Origin: Gammaproteobacteria bacterium UBA7310
GTDB lineage: Bacteria; Pseudomonadota; Gammaproteobacteria; Pseudomonadales; Ketobacteraceae
DNA: 64,000 nt
Assembly (NCBI GenBank): GCA_002471665.1
Contig: DKQK01000025.1
Coordinates: forward strand, 40,771 to 104,770
Direction: 5' to 3'
Made by a program: the position numbers and the translations under genes. Positions 63,643 through 64,000 of this stretch are shown here, piece after piece (position 1 is the first letter of the stretch; each line of letters opens with the position of its first letter). The notes under the pieces were generated by a model. The model made no database searches. It was not told where the DNA came from and saw only the letters and a list, made by a program, of their open reading frames with translations.

Positions 63643-63734
63643 AGAACGTGGGCTTCCAGCCACTTTATAATGTTGTTGTTTTGTATCCCACTGAGCTTAC
63701 CAAAGAAGCGCTTAATACATTTATAAAATTTACT

Positions 63735-63974
63735 TCAATCCGGCTTCTTGCGGATTCGAAACACAAAGTTACCTTCACGCTCTTCCGCCAGCATCAATTC
63801 GTGGCCAAGAAACTGGCAGAATTTGGGAATATCACGCTGGGTAGACGGATCCGTAGCGATGACTTCCAATACTTCACCGGCGTTCATATCACGCACTTTA
63901 CTGTGCAGCATCATCACCGGCTCCGGGCACATCAGCCCGCACGCATCAAAGTGGTGATCCACGGAATCGGTCAT
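63735..63974 (-). CDS. tusA: sulfur carrier protein TusA
   Basis: 79 residues, standard size. It accepts persulfide sulfur from IscS and passes it to the TusBCD-E relay for 2-thiouridine in tRNA, and to other sulfur pathways. The CPxP motif is C16-P-E-P (DACGLMCPEPVMML). The end FCQFLGHELMLAEEREGNFVF is typical. It is followed downstream by the surface lipoprotein gene on the same strand, with about 92 bases between. The upstream region is at the window edge. Confidence 0.94.
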   Translation of the reverse strand: MTDSVDHHFDACGLMCPEPVMMLHSKVRDMNAGEVLEVIATDPSTQRDIPKFCQFLGHELMLAEEREGNFVFRIRKKPD

Positions 63975-64000
63975 CGCTTACCCTCTTTATGTCTTACTGT

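Overview
The window is a dense stretch of bacterial chromosome with moderate GC, short gaps and many overlapping or nearly overlapping genes. Its content points to a free-living, probably marine or oil-associated gammaproteobacterium. GreB, the EF-P hydroxylase EpmC, PdxB, endonuclease V, glutathione-dependent enzymes and a tRNA-Glu close to the E. coli sequence support Gammaproteobacteria; the genus cannot be fixed from the sequence alone, and a Ketobacter/Alcanivorax/Marinobacter-like organism is only a guess. I saw no rRNA, CRISPR array, transposase, integrase or prophage.

Layout. 1-8.3 kb is a catabolic block: the end of an acetyl-CoA hydrolase/transferase, a three-gene minus-strand operon (FAD_binding_2 flavoprotein, ThDP enzyme, DHOD-like FMN protein), a divergent aldehyde dehydrogenase and an amidase. 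8.4-12.6 kb holds an HTH regulator, an Atm1-type ABC exporter, a class I glutamine amidotransferase, endonuclease V and tRNA-Glu. 12.8-21.3 kb mixes stress and metabolic genes: SMP-30-like protein, Mpo1-like protein, GST, an ohrR-gpx operon, msrB, alaA and a class III nucleotide cyclase. 21.4-26.6 kb is a translationally coupled operon of a membrane-anchored DUF2760 protein and two divergent Hsp70s. It faces away from htpX, which has a good sigma32-type promoter. 27.9-32.8 kb holds an NAD-kinase-like protein, a polytopic membrane protein, and a 5'-3' exonuclease / fructosamine kinase / pdxB operon.

33.1-43.5 kb is the most notable region: a ten-gene plus-strand operon for a trans-envelope machine. 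It has a TolQ/ExbB channel protein, two ExbD/TolR proteins, a TonB-like protein with an AgmX/PglI-type C-terminus, three TPR-rich periplasmic or lipoprotein components, two small exported proteins and a TlpA-like thioredoxin. The composition recalls the core of the Myxococcus xanthus Agl-Glt motility machinery. One of the two ExbD proteins carries Asn where the proton-carrying Asp is expected.

43.5-64 kb is mostly housekeeping and signalling: SRAP protein, all-alpha dUTPase, DUF4139 protein, an FtsH-type protease, a PAS-GGDEF-EAL protein, ApbE, an SDR, GreB, corrinoid adenosyltransferase, cyclopropane fatty acid synthase (possible sigma54 promoter), a lipoprotein cytochrome c, EpmC, a MATE exporter, a 1399-residue surface lipoprotein with a seven-repeat FG-GAP propeller, and TusA.

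Functions rest on reading motifs and family resemblance by eye; no database search was possible. Start codons were moved from the longest open frame where a ribosome binding site, signal peptide or family length argued for it, and each entry says so.
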